A DNA stretch of 10,259 bases, from assembly GCA_030601715.1 (NCBI GenBank), contig JAUWBL010000021.1, forward strand, positions 1 through 10,259. Reading direction: 5' to 3'. Source of the DNA: Candidatus Geothermarchaeota archaeon. Its GTDB lineage: Archaea; Thermoproteota; Nitrososphaeria; Geothermarchaeales; JAUWBL01. Below the pieces are notes generated by a model. It did not search any database and was not told where the DNA came from. It saw only the letters and a program-made list of their open reading frames with translations. The translations under genes and the position numbers were made by a program. This document shows positions 1-5,970 of this stretch, piece after piece (the stretch's first letter is position 1; each line of letters starts with the position of its first letter).

Positions 1-1
1 C

Positions 2-478
2 ATAGGTGATCCCGAGATGACCGTGTCGGAGATCTTAACCGTGAACCTGGACCCCCTGGAATCCGTGACCGTGTACTACTACGATAAGGAGTCCATCTCT
101 GGCCTCGCAGAGCTTCAGAGCGCGATCGTTACCACAGCGACCGATCCTGGGAACGCATCGAGGGGCATAATCGGCTACTTTCCCAGCTTCCAGCCCTTCC
201 TAGGCTACGTTCTCTACCTGCCGGCGAGGATCCCCGTGTTCACCATCGCAACCTCCACCTTCCTGTATCAGGTGCAGCTGTGGACAGTCTTCATCGGTCT
301 TGGCGTGGGAATCTTCAACATGCTTCCCGTCTTTCCTCTGGACGGCTTTGGCTTCCTCAACGCCTTGCTGGAGCGGGGAGGTGTTACGGGGTCTAGGAAC
401 AAGGCTGTGCTCTATTCGTTGATGGCATTCTCCTTGGGCCTTCTCGTGCTGAACTTGGGTGCAACCTACCTCCGCTGA
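2..478 (+). CDS. Site-2-type intramembrane metalloprotease (peptidase M50 family), C-terminal part
   Basis: The reading frame is open from base 2 with no stop before the ATG at 17, so this is the 3' end of a gene that begins upstream of the window. The decisive motif is NMLPVFPLDG (residues 101-110 counted from the ATG at 17). This is the NxxPxxxLDG signature of M50 site-2 proteases, in which the Asp is the third zinc ligand. The HExxH helix must lie upstream, outside the window. Hydrophobic stretches at about residues 60-100 and 130-150 fit the last membrane helices. The soluble stretch before them (residues 1-55) is where these proteases often carry a PDZ domain. The family cleaves membrane proteins within the bilayer; the substrate here is unknown. 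The stop overlaps the first possible ATG of the tRNA thiolase gene by one base, so the two are probably cotranscribed. Confidence 0.85.
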   Translation: MGDPEMTVSEILTVNLDPLESVTVYYYDKESISGLAELQSAIVTTATDPGNASRGIIGYFPSFQPFLGYVLYLPARIPVFTIATSTFLYQVQLWTVFIGLGVGIFNMLPVFPLDGFGFLNALLERGGVTGSRNKAVLYSLMAFSLGLLVLNLGATYLR

Positions 479-501
479 TGAGAGGCGAGCAGGAGTTGCC
501 T

Positions 502-1446
502 GTGAACTCTTGCGACAGGTGTTCTGCTCCGGCTGTCTACAGACGAAGGTACTCGGGGGAGTCTCTGTGCAAGCGGCACTTCTGCGAGTCCATTGAGAAG
601 AAGGTTCGGAAGGAGCTTAGGAGGTTTCTAAGTTGGGACAGCTTTGTGGGTCTCGCTGTGTCAGGGGGGAAGGACAGCGCCGTCATGGCCTACATCATGG
701 CCAAGATCGGGCGACAGTTTCCTTCGATGAGGCTCGCAGGGTTGATTGTGGACGAGGGAATAGAGGGGTACAGAGACAAGTCTGTGGTGGTGGCGGAGCG
801 GCTCCTGAATGGGTTGGGCATCCCCTACGAGGTCTTCCGCTACGACGCCGAGTTCGGAACCAGGGTCGATAGGATAGTCCACCTTTCCGGCCACACGAAC
901 CAGTCCTGTACCTACTGCGGGGTACTCCGGAGGCGGGCCATAGACATACTCGCGGAGCGCCTGGCGACGGAGATGGTGCTGACGGCACACAACGTCGATG
1001 ACATCGCCCAGACGATCCTAATGAACCTCTTCCAGGGGAACGTCAAGCACCTCACCTCACAGATTGTCTTGCCCGACTCCGTGAAGCGGGAGAAGCCGCT
1101 ACGCGGCCTCTTGGAGAAGGAGGTCGTTATGTATGCCGTTCTCAACGAAATCGAGTTCTACAGCAACCCCTGCCCCTACACGCGGTTCGCCTTGAGGAAC
1201 GACATCAGGAATTTCCTCACCTCAATGGAGGAGAAACATTCCGGAATCACCTACTCCATTCTGAGGACGGCAGAGAAGATCGAGAAGAGTGAGTTGAGGG
1301 TCACGGGCAGGTGCCACAGATGTGGTCGACCTGCCTCGGCGGAGCTCTGCAAGGCGTGTGAGATACTCGAATATGGGCGGGAGTTGCTTCTGAGGAGTCA
1401 GGTTCAGGCACCGGGAGGAGCTGATCCATGGAGCCGGAGACGCTGA
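502..1446 (+). CDS. tRNA-thiolating ATPase of the TtuA/NcsA (Ctu1) family
   Basis: This cytosolic enzyme adenylates a tRNA uridine and replaces its oxygen with sulfur. The substrate is U54 for TtuA and the wobble U34 for NcsA/Ctu1; sequence alone does not tell me which. Numbered from the GTG at 502 (314 residues), I see an N-terminal zinc knuckle (C4, C7, C23, H26), a PP-loop SGGKDS (54-59) that binds ATP, and CTYC (C136, C139) plus C224. These three cysteines match those that hold the [4Fe-4S] cluster in TtuA. There is also an HNVDD motif and a C-terminal zinc knuckle (C271, C274, C283, C286). I chose GTG 502 because GGAG at 492-495 lies six bases upstream and the first Cys pair then sits at the very N-terminus, as is usual. 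The alternative ATG at 478 adds eight residues, overlaps the protease stop, and has no ribosome binding site. Confidence 0.9.
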   Translation: MNSCDRCSAPAVYRRRYSGESLCKRHFCESIEKKVRKELRRFLSWDSFVGLAVSGGKDSAVMAYIMAKIGRQFPSMRLAGLIVDEGIEGYRDKSVVVAERLLNGLGIPYEVFRYDAEFGTRVDRIVHLSGHTNQSCTYCGVLRRRAIDILAERLATEMVLTAHNVDDIAQTILMNLFQGNVKHLTSQIVLPDSVKREKPLRGLLEKEVVMYAVLNEIEFYSNPCPYTRFALRNDIRNFLTSMEEKHSGITYSILRTAEKIEKSELRVTGRCHRCGRPASAELCKACEILEYGRELLLRSQVQAPGGADPWSRRR

Positions 1447-1501
1447 TTTGGCTTCTGAGAGGACTCCGCGCGACAGCGGAAATATCGCGTCTCTGTGCAG
1501 T

Positions 1502-1509
1502 ACTTAATT
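1502..1509 (+). promoter_or_regulatory. TATA-like box for the SRP RNA gene
   Basis: The AT-rich octamer ACTTAATT stands out in a GC-rich stretch. Its centre lies about 24-25 bases before the proposed 5' end of the SRP RNA at 1530, the spacing expected for an archaeal TATA box. No clear purine-rich BRE precedes it. It lies just after the end of the thiolase gene, so the RNA probably has its own promoter. Confidence 0.5.
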
Positions 1510-1529
1510 CGTCTGCCAAGTCTATCGTT

Positions 1530-1857
1530 GTTGGCGGCGGGGTAGGGCTCTGGGGAGATAGCCGTGCCCCCTCGTCCGAAAGCGGCTACATGCGGAGGCC
1601 AGAAACCCGCGGGTAAAGGCTCGAAATCGTTCGCGAACCCCGGGGGAGAGGGATATGTGGCTCTGGCCGGAGGGGAGTTCACCTCGGAAACCATCTCTCG
1701 GAGGAGAGGTGGAAACCGTTGAGCGTCGAACCGGAGGAGGCCCGGGAGGGAGCACTTCTAAGGCGCAATGGGCTCGCTCTTCGGGGTCCGGGGTTGAATC
1801 CCGCCTCTTGGGCCGCGGGGGATAGTAAGGTCGGAACCGGGGGAACCCGCCGCCAAC
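1530..1857 (+). ncRNA. Signal recognition particle RNA (archaeal 7S RNA)
   Basis: This RNA is the scaffold of SRP. It binds SRP19 and SRP54 and targets nascent membrane and secreted proteins to the translocon. The ends are set by helix 1: bases 1530-1541 are perfectly complementary to 1846-1857 (12 bp). Helix 6 is a perfect 9-bp hairpin, 1691-1699 with 1704-1712, closed by GGAG, the GNAR tetraloop bound by SRP19. Helix 8 (domain IV) follows. CCC/GGG closes a GGGA (GNRA) tetraloop at about 1741-1750, preceded by GAGG and followed by AGCA (the symmetric loop that binds the SRP54 M domain). Below that come GGAG/CUUC, a GAACC asymmetric loop, and GCGUC/GGCGC. Part of helix 5 is visible as GGGAU (near 1650) with AUCCC (near 1800). 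The Alu part (about 1600-1640) has GGUAA...CGAAAUCG, like other archaeal SRP RNAs. The length of about 328 nt is normal for archaea. The ends are uncertain by a few bases. Confidence 0.9.
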
Positions 1858-1895
1858 TCTGCCTTTAGGCCCAGTCGGGAGGCCCTTCATACTCA

Positions 1896-1900
1896 TTTTT
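1896..1900 (+). terminator. Possible oligo-T terminator of the SRP RNA gene
   Basis: A run of five T lies about 40 bases after the 3' end of helix 1. Archaeal RNA polymerase stops at short oligo-T tracts, and T-runs are rare in this GC-rich region. The tract is short and not preceded by a hairpin I would trust, so this is only a candidate. Confidence 0.3.
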
Positions 1901-2241
1901 ATGATCAAGTCAGCTACAGCTCTACCACGCGTGTAGGAGAAAGAAACCCAATGACAAAGAGAGCTGGAATACCTCCATCCGAGCTGTTCGGGTTGAATGT
2001 ACAGGGGCGGGAGCTCTTTTGCCCCCATCATGGGGAGTCTCGTCTGATCGCAACGAGACATGCATACGGAACCACCTGAAGAGGCTCCACCCCACCGCGT
2101 GTCCTGCCGACCTCCGTGGGGAGTGAGGGCTCGGGGTCGCGGCGGCGGTATGCTTCATATCTAGGGCTTTTCGAAGACGGACTCAAGGCAAGGCTGCTCA
2201 GTTGCGGTGAAGTCTACGTCGAGGATCGAGAGGGCATACAG
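1901..2241. other. Intergenic stretch without a convincing gene
   Basis: This lies between the SRP RNA (read rightwards) and the end of the pantothenate kinase gene (read leftwards). Open frames here on both strands give low-complexity, Arg/Ser/Pro-rich translations typical of shadow frames in GC-rich DNA. The only local structure I see is a 7-bp hairpin, 2037-2043 with 2053-2059. No tRNA, C/D-box RNA or clear promoter was found. Confidence 0.5.
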
Positions 2242-3084
2242 TTAGGGTTTGTGGGCCTTCTCGGCTTGGAGGGCTATGGCCGCGCCGTAGGCTGTGGAAT
2301 ATTCGGATCTCTGGGGTATGGCCACCTTGCCTCCGAATATTTCGGAGGCTTCGATGAGCCTCTCCCGGAACGAGGGCACGTTGGTCAGGCCTCCTACATA
2401 GACGATGTGGTCCACGAGACCTTCTGAGCGGGCGGCGAAGAAGGCAACGGTGGCGATGGGTTGGGCCACCATGTTGATCAAGCCGAGGGAGAGGTCTTCT
2501 TCGGTGGTCTCGTCCGATATCTTGCCAAAGTTCGAAGCCGTGGCCGTCTCAGGCATGATCCCTACGGGACCTCCCGCTAGCTCTCCCACTGTCAGGTCCA
2601 CTCTTCGCAGATCCCCGGTTTGGGACATCTTCTCGAGCGAGGCGGGATCCCTCTTACGAAGCAAAACATGGAAGAGGCCGAAGAGGGTGCCGCCCCCGAG
2701 CCCGGTGCCTCCTACGTGCCGGACCGTGTGCTCGTCGAGATCTACGGCTACCATCGCCGTTCCCGTGCCGATGCTTACCACCAGCGCCCTCCTCTTACCC
2801 GACAGCGTAGCCCCACCGTAGCCGATGCTGGCGATCTCGTCCATTCTCCTCGTTCTAATTCCTAGGATATTGCCTGGGATGCCTCCCGCGCCGACTCCGG
2901 TGACAGCCACCTTCTCTATGTCGGATAGCCCGAGGTGGAGTTCGTCTGTGATCTTGCCGATGGCCCCCGCCGACGAGGAGACGGGGTCCGTTGAACTGAC
3001 ACGCGTAACTCCTATCAGTTCGCTGTCTCTCGTCACCACCGCCTTAGTGGTGCTGATGCCAAGGTCAAGACCCACAACGACCAA
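2242..3084 (-). CDS. Type II (ASKHA-fold) pantothenate kinase
   Basis: The predicted role is ATP-dependent phosphorylation of pantothenate to 4'-phosphopantothenate, the committing step of CoA synthesis, in the cytosol. The 280-residue length and the motifs resemble bacterial CoaW (the Fumble/PanK-II family). They are an N-terminal phosphate-1 loop GLDLGISTTK (5-14), DEIASIGYGG (82-91; E83 is the likely catalytic Glu), SIGTGTAM (104-111), RHVGGTGLGGGTLFGL (122-137), a GD-x4-DL element (157-164), TASNFGK (182-188) and VYVGGL (228-233). The start is a TTG at 3084. GTG at 3075-3073 is an alternative, and I see no ATG in frame. The frame continues without a break back to the stop of the upstream membrane gene, 36 bases away, so the two form an operon. 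An alternative is a BadF/BcrA-type ATPase, but the GD-x4-DL and ASNFG elements favour PanK-II. Most archaea use pantoate kinase instead, so the gene is noteworthy. Confidence 0.78.
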   Translation of the reverse strand: MVVVGLDLGISTTKAVVTRDSELIGVTRVSSTDPVSSSAGAIGKITDELHLGLSDIEKVAVTGVGAGGIPGNILGIRTRRMDEIASIGYGGATLSGKRRALVVSIGTGTAMVAVDLDEHTVRHVGGTGLGGGTLFGLFHVLLRKRDPASLEKMSQTGDLRRVDLTVGELAGGPVGIMPETATASNFGKISDETTEEDLSLGLINMVAQPIATVAFFAARSEGLVDHIVYVGGLTNVPSFRERLIEASEIFGGKVAIPQRSEYSTAYGAAIALQAEKAHKP

Positions 3085-3120
3085 AGCAGACCGACCAGCC
3101 TCTTCAACAACACTGATCTT

Positions 3121-3927
3121 CTAACTATTCTTTGGACGCCGTGGCTGGGCAAGGATCCCTACTAGGGGGCCGAAGATTATCATCGACACCGAGGCTGACC
3201 ACACGAGAACCTTGAGCCAGAACGCACCGATGCCCGTAGCTGAACCGATCGACTCTCCAAGGGGCGTGAACATCAGCACCAGTAGTACAGCCAAGAAGAG
3301 CAAGGCGATCCCTGCCGAGTCCAAGATGAGCGAATCTTCCCCGGGATCCTCCCACTCAGGCACCACTGCGAATAGGCTTGTGGTCCCAAGGGACCGTGAA
3401 ACCGCCCGCGTGAGAAGCGGAACGAGGGCGAGAACGAATGGTAGCATCGTGACAAGCCAGAACAGGGTGAGTCCCAGAGTGGTGGCGAGCTGGACATCGA
3501 GCGCTGAGTTGGGGAGGAGGAATGTAAACACAACCACAGAAGCTGCTATCAGGTTGCCTATGAGTAGGGACACCAGAGAAGCCCCAGAAAAGACCCTCCA
3601 ACTACCCGATCTGTGAAGCATATACCCGAGGAGATAGAACCCAACGAAGTTCGCGGGAACGCCGGCCGTCAGGCTGAGCAGCGGAGTCGTAAACCCTAGA
3701 GTCGAGAGATAGAGGTCTCCCAAGAAGACGCCTATTGCCGCCCCTACTGCTCCCACCAAAGGTCCGGAGATTACTGCGAACAGAGCAGGAACCACGACGC
3801 CCGGGGCAAACTGTCCCACTCCCCATGGCGTGGGTACGAAGGCTGTGAGGGCTTTCGCTATTGCATAGAGGGCCGCGCAAACCGCAGAAGTTGCCAGGAT
3901 CTGCGTCTGTCTTGTCGCAAGTGCCAT
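3121..3927 (-). CDS. ECF-transporter-type substrate-binding membrane protein (S component), possibly for pantothenate
   Basis: This is a 268-residue, very hydrophobic protein with about eight predicted membrane segments (roughly 10-29, 40-55, 57-71, 80-103, 112-137, 150-177, 203-221 and 231-260) and a short charged loop at 190-200. The first helix is Ala-rich with A-x3-A spacing (ATSAVCAALYAIAKA), and the third has a GxxxG/GAA pattern ending in LGD. This is the look of the S components of energy-coupling-factor vitamin transporters, which dock on EcfT through such small-residue helices. S components usually have six helices; the last two are an extra C-terminal part. The start ATG follows a TATA-like box closely. 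The ATPase and EcfT genes are not in the window. The next gene is a pantothenate kinase, so I infer pantothenate as the substrate. The family call is fairly sure; the substrate is inference. Confidence 0.7.
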   Translation of the reverse strand: MALATRQTQILATSAVCAALYAIAKALTAFVPTPWGVGQFAPGVVVPALFAVISGPLVGAVGAAIGVFLGDLYLSTLGFTTPLLSLTAGVPANFVGFYLLGYMLHRSGSWRVFSGASLVSLLIGNLIAASVVVFTFLLPNSALDVQLATTLGLTLFWLVTMLPFVLALVPLLTRAVSRSLGTTSLFAVVPEWEDPGEDSLILDSAGIALLFLAVLLVLMFTPLGESIGSATGIGAFWLKVLVWSASVSMIIFGPLVGILAQPRRPKNS

Positions 3928-3942
3928 ACAGCATCGGATTGT

Positions 3943-3951
3943 CTTTATATC
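3943..3951 (-). promoter_or_regulatory. TATA-like box of the S component/pantothenate kinase operon
   Basis: On the minus strand the sequence GATATAAAG lies about 20 bases (centre) upstream of the ATG at 3927. This is an excellent archaeal TATA match. It is so close to the start codon that the transcript should be leaderless or nearly so, in keeping with the lack of a Shine-Dalgarno sequence before that ATG. Confidence 0.5.
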
Positions 3952-4100
3952 TAATGAGGCTTCTCTTCAGAGAATCTAGAGATCTACAGAGATATCTTGA
4001 CCAAGAGCACGCCTCTTGACTCCCGCCGATCTTCGATCGTCCGGCTTTTCTCCAACCCTCGGGCAACCTTAGGATGGCTGTTGATGTCGGAGAGTCTGAG

Positions 4101-4952
4101 ATGAGTTCTGCCACGAGGTATGTTGAGGAATCGTTTCCATTCTATCATCGCTCCTTCGCCGTCAAGAAGGTGTTATGGAGCGGAAAATCCAATGTTCAAG
4201 TGGTCGACCTGCTGGATCTGCACGTGCTTGGCAAGACGCTCTTCCTGAACGGGGATCTCCAGCTGAGCACAAGCGACGAGTACATCTATCACGAGGTGAT
4301 GGCTCACGCAGCCATGCTTTCGGTCGAGAACCCGAGAAGGGTGCTCATAATAGGCGGAGGCGACGGCGGCCTCCTCAGAGAGGTCCTCAAATACCGCTGT
4401 GTGAGGGAGGCGGTCCTCGTGGAGCTAGATCCAGCGGTCCTCGACCTCTGCAAGATCCACCTGTCCGAGGTTTCGGCAGGCGCGTTCGACGACCCGAGGA
4501 CTCAGATTGTGATCGACGATGGTCTGGGTTATCTGAAGCAAGAGAATGATCCGTTCGACGTAGTCTTGATGGACCTCACGGACCCAGCTTTAGGAGGCCC
4601 GGAAGCGAATCTGTACGGGGAAGAGGGAATATCCGCCGTTAGAAGTCGATTATCAGATGGAGGCGCACTGATCGTGCAGTCGTCGTGCCACGTATTTCAC
4701 AGGGAGTTGTTTGACGAGTTGCTGGACACCGTGTCGCGCGTCTTCGACTGTGGAGTTCCCCTCTCGGTATGGATTCCCTCCTACGGTTTTCCATGGAGCT
4801 TCATCTTGGCCAAAAAGGACAAGCTCCTCCCCGCACAGAGAACGCTGAACGAGCGTTTTGGCAGACATCAGATAAGGACGAGATACTACGCACCCTCGCT
4901 TCAGAGAGCCCTCGTGGAAGAGATGGCTGCTTACCTTCGTTCTACGTCGTGA
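4101..4952 (+). CDS. speE: Aminopropyltransferase, spermidine synthase (SpeE) family
   Basis: The enzyme transfers an aminopropyl group from decarboxylated S-adenosylmethionine to an amine such as putrescine or agmatine in the cytosol. Numbered from the ATG at 4101 (283 residues; E. coli SpeE has 288), I see an N-terminal beta domain, then SDEYIYHE (58-65), the cofactor loop IIGGGDGG (83-90), VELD (108-111), IDDG (138-141) and MDLTDP (157-162). The Asp pair at 158 and 161 corresponds to the active-site Asp residues of the family. I prefer ATG 4101 because GGAG at 4089-4092 lies eight bases upstream; the ATG at 4074 would add nine residues and has no spaced ribosome binding site. The next gene makes agmatine from arginine, so agmatine is a likely acceptor, as in the route known from Thermococcus. 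Putrescine or longer polyamines cannot be excluded from sequence. Confidence 0.88.
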   Translation: MSSATRYVEESFPFYHRSFAVKKVLWSGKSNVQVVDLLDLHVLGKTLFLNGDLQLSTSDEYIYHEVMAHAAMLSVENPRRVLIIGGGDGGLLREVLKYRCVREAVLVELDPAVLDLCKIHLSEVSAGAFDDPRTQIVIDDGLGYLKQENDPFDVVLMDLTDPALGGPEANLYGEEGISAVRSRLSDGGALIVQSSCHVFHRELFDELLDTVSRVFDCGVPLSVWIPSYGFPWSFILAKKDKLLPAQRTLNERFGRHQIRTRYYAPSLQRALVEEMAAYLRSTS

Positions 4953-5041
4953 CCACAATTGCTTGGATCGAGGACCCCTACTGATTGCCAAGATAACGAA
5001 TATGAACTGCGTTCCCACAACACGTTGGCATAAGCGGTTCG

Positions 5042-5046
5042 GGAGG
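5042..5046 (+). promoter_or_regulatory. Ribosome binding site of the arginine decarboxylase gene
   Basis: GGAGG lies four bases before the ATG at 5051. It is the strongest Shine-Dalgarno sequence in the window and fixes the start of this gene. It also shows that the organism uses leadered initiation beside probable leaderless starts. Confidence 0.7.
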
Positions 5047-5050
5047 AATC

Positions 5051-5515
5051 ATGGTGCTGCCTAGCCGATTCATGGCTGTTTCAGGTGTAGGAATCAGTGA
5101 AACCTCTCCCATCAACGCATTCGACAACGCCCTACAAGACAGTGGGCTAGGAGACTACAATGTTGTTCCGGTTAGCTCTATAATCCCCAAGGAAGCGGTT
5201 GAGGTGGACAGGTTGGACCCAGAGCCTGGAAGCATCGTCTTTGTCGTCATGGCTAGAGCCGAAGGCCACGGCGGACAACGCCTTTCTGTGGGACTTGCCT
5301 GGACAAAGCCAGAAGGTCACCTCGGAATAGTGATGGAGTTCCGCCGGACCGACTCGGAAAGAGGGGCGGGGCGGGCCTTTTTGGAGAGAAGCGTAAGAGA
5401 GGCTTCGAAGGTGCGAGGCTTGCCCGACTCGGAGATAAGGTTTCTTGAGACGAGTCTAGATGTCCCGGAGGGGAGCTTTGGCTGTGCTATTTGCTGTCTG
5501 GCACTGACCCTATGA
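5051..5515 (+). CDS. pdaD: Pyruvoyl-dependent arginine decarboxylase
   Basis: The enzyme decarboxylates arginine to agmatine, the first step of archaeal polyamine synthesis. The proenzyme cuts itself at a Ser-Ser bond, giving a small beta chain and an alpha chain with an N-terminal pyruvoyl group. In this 154-residue protein the site is VVPVSSIIP, with cleavage expected between S42 and S43, matching the Methanocaldococcus jannaschii enzyme. Other family hallmarks are ETSPINAFDNAL (17-28), the catalytic Glu in GIVMEF (E96), and the C-terminal FGCAICCLAL segment. The length is near the usual 155-165. The start is set by GGAGG four bases upstream. It lies 98 bp after the aminopropyltransferase gene on the same strand, and the two form a coherent agmatine/polyamine module. 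The identification is secure. Confidence 0.93.
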   Translation: MVLPSRFMAVSGVGISETSPINAFDNALQDSGLGDYNVVPVSSIIPKEAVEVDRLDPEPGSIVFVVMARAEGHGGQRLSVGLAWTKPEGHLGIVMEFRRTDSERGAGRAFLERSVREASKVRGLPDSEIRFLETSLDVPEGSFGCAICCLALTL

Positions 5516-5516
5516 C

Positions 5517-5663
5517 ATGAGCGAAGACGTGTCTGTGCTCGCAGCCACGGCCGAGAACCCCTGGCGAAGAGAAAGGGTGGGGCAAGATTCTTCCTCAACC
5601 AACATGAATAGTGCGGCTGCCACTCGAAACTCTGTCTTCCCAAGGGGGCTAGAAGAGCGGTAA
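5517..5663 (+). CDS. Small ORF of 48 codons, unknown
   Basis: The ATG begins one base after the stop of the arginine decarboxylase gene. The frame stays open for 48 codons to a TAA at 5661-5663. The product is hydrophilic and Arg/Ser/Ala-rich (begins MSEDVSVLAATAENP), without a membrane segment or a motif I know. There is no ribosome binding site, although close spacing could allow translational coupling. The amino-acid mix could equally come from chance, so I give it low confidence. It is listed because it is the only frame in this 160-bp stretch. Confidence 0.2.
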   Translation: MSEDVSVLAATAENPWRRERVGQDSSSTNMNSAAATRNSVFPRGLEER

Positions 5664-5680
5664 AATCAGAAACGGGAGAA

Positions 5681-5896
5681 GTGGAGATTGGGGTTGTGAA
5701 GGGCAGAGCCCATCGGGTCTTCTTCGTAGCGCTTAAGATAAGGAGGGAGAGGGTGGAGATGGTGGCTCCTCTGGCTGCTCAACAGGTTCTCGACATGGCG
5801 AGTTCCATCAGACGACTGCAGAGTAGAGGATACAACGAGGGCCATGGCTACTTCGAGGCCTGGAGCCGTCGAGAAACAGCTTATGATGTTGACTAG
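5681..5896 (+). CDS. Small hypothetical protein, 71 residues
   Basis: I do not recognise a family. The ORF starts with GTG at 5681; a second GTG at 5696 is in frame, nine bases after a GGAG, and may be the true start. The product has a hydrophobic, strand-like N-terminus (RVFFVALKI), a helical middle (LAAQQVLDMASSIRRLQSRG) and an aromatic/acidic end (GYFEAWSR...YDVD). This reads more like a folded small protein than a shadow frame. It sits between the arginine decarboxylase and aldehyde oxidoreductase genes, on the same strand, 74 bp before the latter. The frame is open upstream to about 5612 but contains no better start. It might be a remnant or a real small gene. Confidence 0.4.
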   Translation: MEIGVVKGRAHRVFFVALKIRRERVEMVAPLAAQQVLDMASSIRRLQSRGYNEGHGYFEAWSRRETAYDVD

Positions 5897-5970
5897 CCTA
5901 ACAGGCTACGACAGGCGTTATGTTCTCTTTCGAGCAAAGATGGGTGAAGTTTGATTCTGTGTGAAAAGCT

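Noticed and set aside
1428..1616. 62-codon plus-strand frame with GGAG upstream, overlapping the end of the thiolase gene
   Set aside because: More than half of it lies inside the SRP RNA, and it covers that RNA's promoter. The apparent ribosome binding site is inside the thiolase coding sequence. The translation has no family resemblance.
1530..1857. RNase P RNA as the alternative for the structured RNA
   Set aside because: I found neither the GAGGAAAGTC-like nor the ACAGAA-like universal cores, whereas the SRP helix 1, 6 and 8 motifs are all present.
1858..1930. tRNA-like pieces on the minus strand (GGTAGAGC followed by CTGACTTGATCA)
   Set aside because: The pieces resemble a D-arm and part of an anticodon arm. 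No acceptor stem, no matching 5' D-stem and no T-arm at the right distance could be built, even allowing for an intron.
2037..2059. 7-bp hairpin GTCTCGT/ACGAGAC with a 9-base loop
   Set aside because: It is isolated, has no T-run or link to a gene end, and a single stem of this size is expected by chance.
1522..2061. 179-codon minus-strand frame
   Set aside because: It runs antisense through the whole SRP RNA and gives an Arg/Pro/Ser-rich product, as expected from GC-rich shadow frames.
2405..2821. 138-codon plus-strand frame, and other plus-strand frames across 2116-3124
   Set aside because: They are antisense to the pantothenate kinase gene, which has clear family motifs. Their translations are low-complexity.
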